DNA from: Acanthosepion pharaonis
Lineage: Eukaryota; Mollusca; Cephalopoda; Sepiida; Sepiidae
Direction of reading: 5' to 3'
Assembly: GCA_903632075.3 (NCBI GenBank)
Contig: CAHIKZ030001813.1
Coordinates: 5,688,501 to 5,752,500 of the forward strand
DNA length: 64,000 nt
The notes under the pieces were generated by a model. The model made no database searches, was not told the origin of the DNA, and saw only the letters and a list, made by a program, of their open reading frames with translations. The position numbers were made by a program, and so were the translations under genes. Within the stretch, counting starts at the first letter, position 1, and each line of letters opens with the position of its first letter. Positions 1 to 11,121 of the stretch are shown in pieces.

Positions 1-930
1 CTCTTTTCATCTATCTTTCATTCTGCTTGTTGTTGAATACATGTTATAGTTTCTCCTCATAGGACAAATGTAAATATGTATATATATAATTTAGTGTATG
101 ACTTAGTGACATAAAACTCTCTCTGAGAACAAAACACAGTTGTTATTCCTTTTCTTTCAGCTATTCCATTCCATACATGTATTAAGATGTTATTATGCCA
201 TGGATATAATAATATGCATAATGGGTTGGGGTGGGAGATACAACTGAGAGAATAGTAATTTCTTTCATACCTCCCTCATTATTGGGTGACTTATCAACCT
301 GATGTGATATTATTAAACACCCATCAATATGTTTTATATGCTTTAAAAGGAATTCCTTATTACCAATTTTTGGAAACTGGACTGCACAATGTTCGAGTGA
401 GCAAATGGTTCATTTGAATAATGCACTAGACCAGGAAAAACCTTTTTACTGACAATAAAATCAACAGATTATGTTTACCATGATAACATCTATCATCGTG
501 TTACAAATAGAATGCAGCAAAAGCAAATAATCATGGAGTTGTGGTAGGAAATTCTTCCACATGCAATATATTCACTTTGAGATTATCACTTGTTTTACTC
601 CATGGCAACATTATTTGTCTGATCAGTCATTAATAAATTCAACATACTGAAAAATTCCTCAAAGAATTCATTAAATCAAAACTAGCATCGTTCTTTTATG
701 TGGGAATATACAATATAGATGAGATTTAGCATAAAGTTATTGACAACCAGAGAAGATACTTTGATGACTGAAATGCTGTGAATTTAAATGAGTGAAAGAT
801 TATGTTAAAAGAATCCTGGAAATTTTTACATCAATCTAACCTATAATATACAGATGTTTAGAAGAGACAATTCCTTAACAAAAGTCAGATGTGAACACAA
901 TAAACTTTTACAACTCACTATTCTAGCAAG
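1..930. other. Probable ARMC9 intron, no feature recognised
   Basis: AT-rich sequence downstream of the last visible ARMC9 exon in the direction of that gene. I looked for a further ARMC9 exon with splice borders and recognisable homology and did not find one. No repeat family was recognised. Confidence 0.5.
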
Positions 931-933
931 TAA

Positions 934-1640
934 TTGAAAACCAAACTAGTTACATTCCATCATAACAGATTGAACCCTGAACTATCATTAATCATGATGA
1001 ATGGATGTTACCTCAGGGAAGTCCTGTGCCTTGAGGCTGTATTGGAACTTAAACTTAGCCAAGACCTCAAGTGGAGCTTGTACCTACTATACATTGCTAA
1101 AGATGCTGAAAAAAATGTTATTGTGCCACTACAGTAAGTACATGACTCCTTGTGCTATCCACTACCTTTACAAGAGCCAGATCAGATCTAAAATGGAGTA
1201 CTGTTGCCATATATGATAGAGTCCAAAAGCATCTCAAGATCCTTGTCGGTGACAAATTATTTTCTACCCTTTCTCACAGTAAAAAAACATTGCAAACCTC
1301 TCACTGCTCTATTGGTATTCACATGGAAAGTGCTCAGATTCCACCAATTCTAACCTTTATGGCTAGGACCCACCATGCTTTGCACATTATAGTGAACCAC
1401 CCTCATTCCTTTTGCATTCCATTGGTAAGATGTAAGTTCCACTTGAGCAGCTTCTTCTCATGAGCCACTGTTTTATGGAATTGACTCCCAAGAGGATGCT
1501 TCTCTGATCATTACAATCTTAACCTGTTCATGCCTATGGTTAACAATTATCCATATCTGCATAAAGTGTCCCTCTTACTCTGTAACCCTCTACCTTGAGT
1601 AGCTCCTAGGCCTGGTACAGGGTGAACATCACAGTAAAAA
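934..1640 (+). mobile_element. LINE fragment, family C, C-terminal reverse transcriptase tail
   Basis: Broken reading frames on the plus strand hold the conserved tail of a Jockey-type LINE ORF2. In order they read KMEYCCHIW-like, then a QKHLKILVGD stretch, then LSH...LSLL, then TARTHHA-like and NHPHSFCIP, and finally a LWN.LPRGCFSDHYNLN block near 1,480-1,530. At least three frame changes are needed to read through, so the copy is dead. A related piece lies at 43,745-44,140. Assignment to the Jockey superfamily is from remembered family motifs. Confidence 0.7.
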
Positions 1641-1812
1641 AGAGTAAGGAAAGCTACACTCACATGAAGAACTTAGGCTGAACTGTTGTATTTTCATTTC
1701 AAAATCTATCTAAAATTTAGTTTAATATAAATGCTAGTGATTTATATTGATAGTGATCATTACATTACAATAAAATTTTGGTCATAAGTGAATCTATGGT
1801 ATGATTTCTTAC

Positions 1813-1959
1813 CTTAAACAGTTCTTTGTAAGAAGGATGAGATTTAGGATCTTGTACAAATGGTAAAGCATAAAATGGAAGAAATTCTGTTGTTTGGCTC
1901 AAATCTGCTCCCTGAGTTTCAAGAAAATTCTTGAATGCTGACATAGCTTGTTCAGCCTC
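1813..1959 (-). CDS. ARMC9: ARMC9 coding exon 4 of those visible
   Basis: A 147-base exon of 49 codons, read on the minus strand. It is bounded by a TTTTTAG acceptor (just above 1,959) and a GTAAGAAA donor (just below 1,813), phase 0 at both ends. It encodes a block that includes FLETQGADLSQTTEFLPFYA, followed by LPFVQDPKSHPSYKELFK, nearly collinear with the segment of vertebrate ARMC9 just after its LisH region. ARMC9 is a ciliary-base protein with an N-terminal LisH domain and later armadillo repeats, and human mutations cause Joubert syndrome. The exon joins in frame to 2,958-3,128. The rest of the gene, including the armadillo repeats, lies beyond the left edge. Confidence 0.95.
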
Positions 1960-2957
1960 CTAAAAACAAAAAAAGAAATAATACAACTTAAAAATAATAA
2001 AATTACATAATTTATCTCTTTTCCATAGGAAAGATATCATAGCGATACCATAATGTTGATTCCTGTATTATATAAATTCAGTAAATTTCCACCAAATTAA
2101 ACTACAGCAAATGTCCATTTGTATATATTTTTAGAACAATTTTTGCACCGATTAAAATATAGAAAATTTACCAATAAAGTGGACTGACAAGTAAAAGGTT
2201 AACAAGAAGAGATTATATAATTTGGATGCTGAAGGGTAATGAAAATTTAGAGGGAAAACTTTTTTTTTAAATCCTACCAACTTTGATTTAACAGTTTAAG
2301 GAATGTACTATTAATGAATATCAAAAAGAACATAAAACACACATCAACCACATAATCATTTCAATGAATGCACACCAATGTAAATGTTAAATAAAACAAG
2401 AAAAATAATTTGCCTAATGAGATTCATGCATTACAATTTATGTTTAATATGTAGGGTTCATGAAGCACTGAAAACATTATCACATTTTATAGGTAAATAT
2501 TGAAAAAAAAGAGCATCTATTTTTGTTACTACCTAGAGAATAATCCAAATTAAAAGAAGCCTAAGGTGTTATTGGTTTTTGCACAAAGTAATCATAGTTA
2601 ATATGTAAGAAATACTTAATTATGCATTAGATAATCATACTTATCTGATTGGTTAAATCATATCTATTTAGCATATTGTTATATCTACAATTCAGCATTT
2701 TATACTCATGCATTGCAGATATTTGCAAGATTGAGAATTGCCTTCATTTTACTGTGGCAACATTTTTAGTTGAACAAGATTATAAATTATTACTGAAAAT
2801 AAGACATTTACTGAACTAATTAAAAAATAATTTAAAAAAAACAATGCACAGAATAAAAAAGACAACCTCTATGGCATTTCCAAGCATTGTAAATTGCCTT
2901 CTTAAAAATGAATAAAAGAATTGTAAAAAGAATGCAAAGTAAAAATAAAATTATTAC
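1960..2957 (-). other. ARMC9 intron
   Basis: AT-rich intron of about 1 kb between two well-supported exons. I see short A and T runs and no recognisable repeat or embedded gene. Confidence 0.85.
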
Positions 2958-3128
2958 TCTTGGAGGGAGGTCATGGCGAATAGGGTAGACAGTAAAATGG
3001 ATCCAGAGAGAGAATTCTAGTTTCTTGGCAACCATGTCTGAGTCCCGTATATCCTGTGGAATGTATGCCTTCCATTCTTTGAGAAAAGCTTTTCGTTTAC
3101 CCAAGGTGAAGGTTTCCATAAGAATTTT
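2958..3128 (-). CDS. ARMC9: ARMC9 coding exon 3 of those visible
   Basis: A 171-base exon of 57 codons on the minus strand, with an ATTTTTCTGAAAAT-type border giving acceptor TTTTTCAG above 3,128 and donor GTAATA below 2,958. Both ends are phase 0. It encodes KILMETFTLGKRKAFLKEW, then IPQDIRDSDMVAKKLEFSLW and IHFTVYPIRHDLPPR. The core W-x6-IRD-x4-A-KLEF-L-IHF pattern matches vertebrate ARMC9 just downstream of the LisH domain. The open frame continues past the donor into the intron, so an unspliced reading would wrongly extend the protein. Confidence 0.95.
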
Positions 3129-3989
3129 CTGAAAAATTTATTTTGATCACATTATTCTTAAAATTACTCTTTGAAAATATAAATACATATTCTTATATTT
3201 GTTCAGATGCATATATAAATATGATGATAACACGATTCTCTTCTATTTATTTGTATTAGTTTGAACTTTGACCTCATTGCAAGATTTTTTCATGTTCCAG
3301 CAGTTCATTGTGTTTACAGTCTTGAATGTTGAAGATCCTTTCAACATCTGTTCATGGTAATTCTTTCATTATCCAGTTTGCTAGAATGTAATTAAAATAA
3401 ACAAATTGATATGTTGATGCCTGTTGAGTTTTTAATCTTTGCTTTTATTCTGCCATACAGTAATGATGAATTTACATGTGAATGAAGTCATAGAAACATC
3501 TGGACAGAGATGCAACTATAAGCTGATAGAATGAAGATGGAGACAAAGCGATCCTTCTCTTAATAATTAGATACCAGGGGACAAATCAAGCTTTAAGATG
3601 AACAATTATTATACTGGGAAACACATTTGTTATATAGGTCCCATGAGTCATATATTATGTTCTTGAAACAAGATAAGTAGTCTAGGTCATTTATTCTAGG
3701 TCATTCAGCTTTAACTTCAAAGTTATCTTAATCATAAATCTCCCCAAAGTGATTTTGGTTACTTGTAATCACATATATCATCAAAGCTATTGTTGTTTGA
3801 AGTGTAATGAGTTTTGGTCATTCTTAGTTCATTTTGCTTGATAAGTCACAGCTAAATCAGAAGTTGCTTCTATCAGTTCCAAATACAATTTATCTTTCTT
3901 AAATATTATATTTTTTTAATTAATGTTACTAGCTTTTACTAAACTTTTATTTTGATTTTTTTTATTCTAACATGTAAAACATACACATA

Positions 3990-4039
<50 letters not shown>

Positions 4040-4145
4040 AACACCAAAATATGGCATGAAAGATTTGCTAAAATCAAAAACCATTATGAAAATATGCTTA
4101 ATTCTTTTCAAAAAGTAGAACTAAATAAGCAAATAAAATTGATAC
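3129..4145 (-). other. ARMC9 intron
   Basis: Intron of about 1 kb containing a (TA)n microsatellite near its upstream end. No other feature was recognised. Confidence 0.85.
3994..4037. repeat. (AT)n microsatellite
   Basis: About 22 perfect AT dinucleotides inside an ARMC9 intron. Confidence 0.97.
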
Positions 4146-4271
4146 CTTACTAGCTTTAGACTTCTCATCCAATATCGCGTTGACAGGGGCTGAGGAAATA
4201 GGCCTTGAATTTTGTTCACATTCACTTTTAAAAGCTTGTAATGTAGAAACATAACCTCCAAACTCAAAGTA
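4146..4271 (-). CDS. ARMC9: ARMC9 coding exon 2, second half of the LisH domain
   Basis: A 126-base exon of 42 codons on the minus strand, phase 0 at both ends. The acceptor is TTTTTCCAG above 4,271 and the donor is GTATCA below 4,146. The exon opens with YFEFGGYVSTLQAFKSECEQ. Joined to the previous exon, this forms a LisH motif (L-x2-I-V-x-EY-F-x-GY-x-TL-x-AF-x-E) at about residues 15-42. LisH domains mediate dimerisation. Human ARMC9 has the same arrangement at its N-terminus. The GTATCA donor is weaker than its neighbours, but the in-frame join supports it. Confidence 0.93.
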
Positions 4272-4648
4272 CTGGAAAAATAAATATGTAAAAATCATTT
4301 TAATAAAGACTGAATAGAGTTATAATTAGTTCATAACAATTATTAACTAGACAGAGTAGTAAATAAATTAAATAAATGCAAACAACTTTACTCTAAATGG
4401 TGCCAAAAGCAATTCATTAAAGTAGCAATAACTATAACAATTTCTCTTGGTCACAGTTATAGTATATGTTCTAAGATAGCATTATAGATGAGAAAATTAG
4501 AGTGAAATACATGTGATACAATTCCAATTACTAGTAATAGCAAGAGTAAATAAGAGATATGGATTAAAATGAAAACAAATCTATGGAAATGAAAAAATTA
4601 AATAACTCAATTTAAATGACTTCATTGGACATTTGTATACATAATATT

Positions 4649-5002
4649 GCTTACAGTCACATTACGTTAAAATACTAGTTCCCAGTAGAATTACTGAAGT
4701 TAAGCAATGTTGAGCTTGGTCAGTACTTAGATGGGTGACTACTGGGGAATACTTGTATGTGCAGATGGCTTGGAATTGTTAATTGGATAGCCGAGTTCCA
4801 ATTCTCGCTGGGTTTGTTATATTCACTTACGTGCAAATACCCTTGGGAAAAGTATGAATTTCTCCCCCACCGCCTACCAGCTATGACTTAATTAGTAGGA
4901 CAGGTTTCACTAAACCATCATTATGTCAAAAAAATTGTTACAAACTGAACATATTTTCTGGCTTTAAATAACCTGCAAAGGGTTGATAAGCCATAGAAAA
5001 TG
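4649..5002 (+). mobile_element. Composite SINE: 5S rRNA head, tRNA-like part, shared body
   Basis: Bases 4,649 to about 4,765 resemble a whole 5S rRNA gene from its first nucleotide, including GAAGTTAAGCAATGTTGAGC and GTCAGTACTTAGATGGGTGA, which cover the internal promoter. A tRNA B-box-like GAGTTCCAATTCTC follows near 4,794. The SINE body comes next, with TACCCTTGGGAAAAGTATGA, a C-rich patch, then CTTTAAATAACCTGCAAAGG near 4,965. The many substitutions make an active 5S gene unlikely. The minus-strand copy at 24,748-25,122 has the same order of parts. Confidence 0.85.
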
Positions 5003-7567
5003 AATGACTCAATCAAAAAGCCTATACATAATCAGAAGCTTTCATAAAAAGCGAATCAGGTTAAAATTTTTGTAATTTAATAGAAAATCACTGAAGTTAA
5101 GCTCTGACATTATGAACTTATTAACACCTTAAATAAAACAAAAGTTAATTCTGTAATAACAGACAGATATTTTTAATTTCATTGGGTTTTATGCTACTAC
5201 TACTAACATTACAGAAAAAAATATACCCTAACAATACTAATGCTCATTTTAAAACTTATAAGTCATACAAAGCCATTTAAAAAGAATTTATGTCATTAGA
5301 AACTTGTTAATATTTCTCATAATAGGAATCAATAAAAAATGAAAAAGATAATGATAGGTACAGAGGAGCTCTTAATCTTGTCTCTTCTATGACTGATATT
5401 TTAGTTAGAGATATGAAAACAGAAAAGTACTCAGTAACTTCTAAAAACCACTGGATGCAAAATACATTTGAGAAAGATCAAAGTATACATTAATCAAAGC
5501 CCTGTATTAAAAAACCACAAAGATGAAACTAGTAATCAGTCTGAATGATGTAAATAGTGTCAATAATAATATTTCACTGCATTTCATGAACTCTTGTAAT
5601 AGCACAAAAGAAAATTTCTATGCAAACTATATAAAGAGAGGTTTGCATTTTAATTGTTCTGGATTTTTTTTTTAACAAACCATTTTCAATTGTTCTCTGA
5701 AATTCTGAGATAATATATTTTCATATTTTATTACTAGTTTCATCTTTGTTGTTTTTTAATACGGGGCTTTGATTAATATGTACTTTGATCTTTTCTCAAA
5801 TGTGATGAAAATCTCCCCTTCTATGATGAGATAAAGCTTTTACATTTTACTCACATCATCTTTTTCTACAACTATGATGTAATACCAACTTTTACATATG
5901 AGAGGCAGAAGCTCAACACAAACTCTCTAATCATTTTTTTGTACTGCCTGAGGCAAAACTGTAAATAAATCCTCCTTCTCACTTTTCATCTACATTGATA
6001 TGTGTTACTCCTCGTTCCTGTTTTGTTAGCATGAGTTATGGTACCCTAAACAACACACTTGAACAAGGCTCTTGTTAGTTCTGTAGTTCATGCAACAGTC
6101 TCCTAGACATATTGATTAGAGATTTAGTGTCTACTAATATTGATTCTAAAATATATTTACATTGAAAGTAGGAGAACCATATGGCCCATGTTTTTCTTCA
6201 AAAACTTTTTGAGTTGGGATTTAATTAAATTTTCAAAATGTGTCCAGGATTTGTTTATCTTGTATTTTTGTTATCAACTGGACCTCAATGTTAATATTAA
6301 CATTATAATGAAAAAGACAATATTAATCTATATAATACTAAAATTCTAATCTTGTATGGATATATGTTTGTTCTCAAGATACAGCTTAAATAATTCATAA
6401 TAACTCAACCAATTTAGGAGCATACTGTACCTTGAACACCAACTGAGTGAATGCCAAATTTCATTAAAAGTAGATTAGGGCTTTTTGAGCTAGTGCCATT
6501 TTTCTGTTTTTATAGCATTTTTAACAGGAAATTCAGTATTTGTTTTTGATACACACTCTTATATCAATCTGTGTATATAAACAAACTTGCATATTCCAAC
6601 TATGTATGAAAAATAATAAACATTCATAATACACGATAATGACATTATTAATTAAATTTAAATATACATAATACAACATACAATTTATACAATTCACTAC
6701 ACTACATTAGAATTTTTTTTATAAAGAAATATCTCAAATGTTTCGCAACTACTTAATAAGTAAAGAGTGTGTCAAAGTGGGTTTGTCATTGTAAAACATA
6801 ATTTGAATGTCTGGTTTGCAACTGTTACATATTTTGAAATAAGTGTGAGGAAGATAGAAGTATATATAATAAAAATTATAATTATTTTGAAAAAATTACC
6901 TAGAAAAAAATGAAACTAAGTGCACAAAAAAAGAGTCATCCATATTTTTTGCTATTACAATAAATATGAATCTCCCTTAGTAGACAAATGCTGTTTGTTT
7001 TTTTAATGCCTTTTACCTTTGAAAATTATATGGTAAATACTAAGTTTGATCTAAATATTATTGTATAATGTAAGTAATAATAATTATCACAATAACTTGT
7101 ATTGCAAATACAAATTAATATATGTGTAATTAGTAATAAAATTGATAATATTGTTACCTCATGATTTTGTATCAGGAACTGCTTTTAAAAGGAACCCAAT
7201 GGATTTATTGGTGGTCTAGGAACAATAGGATTTTAATCAATCTCAATTATATATAACTAGTGGAATACCTATTGAGCATGGACTGTTTAGTTCATGCTTA
7301 ACAGACTAGGTTTTTATCCCAGAAGGAAACAGGCTTATTTACTTTCATTTTCTGACATCGAGTAGGAGAGCTCATTGGTATGAGGAAATCAAGATGTAAT
7401 TCTTGACAGTAGATTATTAGAAAGATATATGTGGACAAATATTTCCCATTTTTGTAAGTCTCTGTATGCTATAACCAGTAAAAATTGTATATGCATTTCA
7501 TTTTGCTATTGACTGAACAATGATCAATGCATGAACTGAGAAAGTTAGAGTTTATTTAAAAACTTAC
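5003..7567 (-). other. ARMC9 intron
   Basis: AT-rich intron sequence between the SINE and coding exon 1. The plus-strand frame at 6,140-6,349 has no homology I recognise and looks like chance. Confidence 0.8.
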
Positions 7568-7636
7568 TTCAACAACAATCGAGTTAAGTTTCCCTTCAAA
7601 GGCTATGGCTGGCTGCATTATCATTGAACCAGACAT
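7568..7636 (-). CDS. ARMC9: ARMC9 first coding exon with start codon
   Basis: The exon spans 7,568-7,639 on the minus strand. Its first three bases (7,637-7,639) are untranslated and follow a TTCTTTCAG acceptor, so at least one non-coding exon lies upstream. The coding part is 23 codons beginning MSGSMIMQPAIAFEGKLNSI, then VVE, and ends at a strong GTAAGTT donor in phase 0. The start was chosen because it is the first Met after the acceptor and leaves a leader of similar length to that of vertebrate ARMC9 before the LisH motif. Met-5 and Met-7 are alternative starts. Confidence 0.9.
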
Positions 7637-7830
7637 GTCCTGAAAGAATAATGAAATTATATTCTGAAAAAGTAATTTTTTTTTGAAAATTTGTATGAAA
7701 TTAGTGTGAAAATAATATTACCAGTAAAAACCAGTAATATATTTTGATAAACATTTTGCTATGAAATTACAAGACTAAAATTTGTAAAAAGCTAGAGACA
7801 TAATCATCTCAATAAGAGTCAAATGTTTAA

Positions 7831-8302
7831 TGTAGAGGACCGTGGCTGTGGTGATGTTGTATGTAAAACACACCTGGGTTAAGATTTCCTGCTAGCCGGT
7901 CCAACTACATGAGAAAGTTGGACTTTAATTAAGTCCAAAGAAGACAAGGAAAAACAAACACACACAAGACCGATAAATATATGTAAACAAATATATGTAT
8001 TAATAACAAGAAAGGTTACAAGTTACATGGACAGTTACATGGACAGAGTGTGTGTGGTAAATATTATGAGTGTATGTTGTGGTGAGTGTTCGTACGTACG
8101 TGTATTGTTCTTAGTGTGTTCCCAGCATTTGGGAAACACTGTATCTGTGAGCATTCACATCTGCGAGGTGGTATAAGGCTGAAAGCCTGAGGCAAAAAGA
8201 AGAAGAGGCGAAGGGTCAACGAGTATTTATAACCAGGGGAGAGAGACCCCTGGTGAAGGATTAAGGAGCTAAGGAGGAGCTAAGGAGGAGCTAACTTCGA
8301 CA
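7831..8302. mobile_element. Putative solo LTR, TGTAG family
   Basis: The segment begins TGTAGAGGACCG and ends GCTAACTTCGACA, so it has TG...CA borders. It is richer in G and C than its surroundings. The end resembles that of the solo LTR at 28,795-29,707 (GGTAACTCTGACA). The flanks read tttaa and tttat, a possible target duplication with one change. Three copies of GCTAAGGAGGA lie near the right end. No coding potential is present. Confidence 0.6.
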
Positions 8303-9348
8303 TTTATATTTCTTTTAAACATACTGTTAGCATGTGTGTGTGTGGGGGGGATCAAATTATTAATTAAGGAACAAGTAGGAAAACATTTATAAATTTAACA
8401 TGTTTCATTGTTTAGCGGAATAATGCAGAGTTGTTTTGATTTTTAAATTCTATGTTGTTTTGTCTTCATTCCTTGAAAACCAAAAATGCCAGTTTACAAT
8501 GCCCACGTACTGATGTGCCTGCTATACTCCTGTGAAACATGGGTTGCATACACTTAGATATTCTAGAAAGATTCCCCCAGTGTTCTTTAAAATTGATTCT
8601 TGTTATCTATATCTACTGGATATTCCATACCCCAGACACAAAAAGGCCAATCCAATCATCATTGAAGTGCACATTCATTAGTGCAGGATTTTCTTTCATG
8701 ACAGCAGAATACCCAAGCATATGGTAAATTATTATAAAACACTCAACCCCAGCATAAACCATGGAATCACCAAGGATGTTAAAAAGGCTCTTGTGGCCTG
8801 CCATATAGAAGATCCAGTATGGGAAATTTCTGTTTGTGATTGAAATGTAGAGGCATACAATTCATGAATGCATTAAAATCTTACAAGAACATGTACCGAG
8901 CTGATCAGATGTCAAGTGTGCAGCTAAGAAAGGGTAAATCATCCAGAAATCTGTCAATTTATATGTGCTAAATGTTACAGAGTAAGTTTTTTCAAAGCAG
9001 ACTCCATTAACCACAGGAAGAGTTATATTAAAAAACTATGATCAGTACAGCATTGGAAATAATTTAATATGCAGCGGGTCTTGGAAAACATGCAGAAACT
9101 GCTCTGGTCCCACCTGTCACATAAAAACCCATGAGAAAATTGAACGGACTTTACAAAAAGGACCAGGCCCTGTACAGAACAATTTGCTGTGCCATTATCT
9201 GCAATAAGATTTGTAAGAAACTTTCTGGATTTAAGAGCTGATATCATTCTCATGATAACTTAAAACATTGATCAAACTTGTCACCAATGGTCATACTTGT
9301 TTAATGAGTCGACAGCCATCATGTATGTATGTATGTATGTATGTATCA
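8303..9348. other. Intergenic or 5' intron with repeat debris
   Basis: 8,325-8,400 (a GTGTGTGTGTGGGGGG patch then ATTAATTAAGGAACAAGTAG) recurs near 10,700-10,760 and belongs to repeat R1. Around 8,495-8,560 is a short piece that reads like the LLYSCETW motif of LINE family B. 9,020-9,290 is moderately GC-rich and unrecognised. A (TGTA)n microsatellite at about 9,321-9,347 abuts the mariner-type element. Confidence 0.5.
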
Positions 9349-9350
9349 TA

Positions 9351-10214
9351 CAGGATGCGATGGATAAATTGTCATCTAAATTATGCAAAAATGAAAAAAC
9401 ACTGACATCTCATTTTACCAAAATTACACAAAAATATCTTGAAATAATGAAGATTAAATTTATTCAATAAATATGTCATTGGCTTCAACCACAGTCTCCA
9501 GATGATTTCAGAATCTTCTGCAACTCTTCTGCATGGTCTGCTTGTTTAAGTTGGTGAATGCTGCCAAAATCCTTGCCTTAAGTTCATCTTTGGTATCGCA
9601 AGGAGTTTTGTTGGTCACTCACTCAACTGCACCCCACATATAATAATCAAGGGGGTTGCAGTCTATGGAGTTAAGTGTTCAGATGTAAGGGATGATGTGG
9701 TCACAGAAATTGTCTAACAGCCATGACTGGGTTCTCCTACTTGTGTCGCATCGTGCAGAGTCCTTTTGCCAGATATAGGTTCTTCCAGCAGTCACTTTCT
9801 TGACCCAGGGCAGCACCACTTCCTCAAAGCACTTGATGTAGGCCTTCGTATTGAGTCTGAGGCCCTGTGGGAAGATGAATGGAGGCATAACATCGCCATC
9901 ACTAGTGATCACTCCAAACACTATAATGTTAACTGGATATTTGGTTTTTATCACTATCACTACATCTACTGTCTTCAGATTGACACAAAAACACTCTGAA
10001 ATATTCATATTGGAGCTTCCAGCAAGAATGCCAAGCAGTACAGCATGCCATTTCCAATTTTTTGGTGGAGTAAATTGTGTCATGATACTTTTTTTCTCAC
10101 AGACAGTGCACAACTGATCCTGTTATACTGTGCAGTTGACAAAATCAAAAACAAACAATGCACATGTGTAGAATTAAAAATATAAAATAGTGACAATTTA
10201 CCCATCGCACCCTA
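9351..10214 (-). mobile_element. Internally deleted mariner-type (IS630/Tc1/mariner) transposon
   Basis: Inverted ends are visible. The left end starts CAGGATGCGATGGATAAATT. The reverse complement of the right end starts TAGGGTGCGATGGGTAAATT. TA lies on each side (9,349-9,350 and 10,215-10,216), the expected target duplication. The minus-strand frame 10,113-9,679 holds the transposase start (TQFTPPKNWKWHAVL) fused to the C-terminal half, with VFGVITSDGDVMPPFIFPQG and WQKDSARCDTSRRTQSWL. The frame then breaks, but a CNPLDYYMWGAVE-like block follows near 9,640. The middle of the transposase, with the first catalytic Asp region, is missing, so the element is non-autonomous. The catalytic signature is of the D-D-D mariner kind. 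Confidence 0.9.
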
Positions 10215-10216
10215 TA

Positions 10217-10373
10217 CATACATGTCATATGTTTTGGGGTCTTATGACCTGCTCATAAGCTCCCAAAAATCTCATGGATGTAGTTAAATGTAACCTAATG
10301 ACTCTTGGTGTTAATGTGGAAGATTAGGAAACTGTTGTGGGAGATAGATCTGGCTTGGGAAGATTGATTTAGG
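10217..10373. other. Unassigned spacer
   Basis: Short AT-rich spacer between the mariner-type element and an R1 copy. Nothing recognised. Confidence 0.5.
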
Positions 10374-10957
10374 AATGCTGCAACAATTTTGATGCAATAG
10401 GCAACAATAAACTACAGAAGAACTCAAAATTGAATGCTGCATTTAAGTATTGAATTAATATTTAAGATTTCCTTTTAAAGGTTCAATGATAATTCTTCTG
10501 CTGCCACTTAATTTAAAGACAATTTGATGTACAAAGGTTTTTACTTTCTGTACGAACAATTATTTTTATTTCATGGGTGACTTTCGCTGGATTTTGCATT
10601 TAATTTTGATTATTCTTGAATTTATTTCCAAGTTATAAAATCTGTTATTGCACAAAGAAAATATGTTGCAAAAAATCATGTAAACATAGTATGCGCATGT
10701 GTGTGTAGGGGGGTGTAGAATAATTAATTAAGGAACAAGTTGGAAAACATTTATAAAAATAATTGCAGTAATGAAAATTTAGGAATCCAATATTTCGGGA
10801 ATGCACGTTGAGATCCGACCCGGAATGTTTTTAATTTGCTCACAGAGTTGGCCTGATTTCAAAATGGTATGATGTGTTGGGTTATAGCCTCTAAGGGTAA
10901 AGTTGAAAATACGTGACACAGTGACATACTGACATTCACATTTACTTATTATATAGA
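10374..10957 (-). repeat. Dispersed repeat R1, Helitron-like candidate
   Basis: Shares long stretches with 32,030-32,990 and 63,630-64,000, for example GGCAACAATAAACTACAGAA and CAGAGTTGGCCTGATTTCAA. Read on the minus strand, one border begins TCTATATAATAA followed by a conserved AATGTGAATGTCAG, the sort of TC-initial 5' end seen in Helitrons. I could not find a convincing CTRR 3' end or a hairpin, and no Rep/helicase domain is visible. The class is therefore tentative, but the repetition is direct observation. Confidence 0.55.
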
Positions 10958-11121
10958 TATATGTACACAGCATGTGTAGATATGTTTATATCTATATGTA
11001 GGGCTTATTATATAGATATATGTACACAGCATGTGTAGATATGTTTATATCTATATATAGGGCTTATTATATAGATATATGTACACAGCATGTGTAGATA
11101 TGTTTATATCTATATGTAGGG
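10945..11121. repeat. Three-copy 59-base tandem repeat
   Basis: Exactly three units of 59 bases start at 10,945, 11,004 and 11,063. Each contains TATATGTACACAGCATGTGT and a partly self-complementary TAGATAT...ATATCTA. The units are nearly identical (one or two changes). The array starts at the apparent end of R1. Confidence 0.95.

Noticed and set aside
3994..4037. Microsatellites as CRISPR-like or regulatory arrays
   Set aside because: They are simple dinucleotide runs without spacers, common in animal introns.
4649..4765. Functional 5S rRNA gene
   Set aside because: Many substitutions are present and it is fused to a SINE body. There is no T-run terminator directly after the 5S part.
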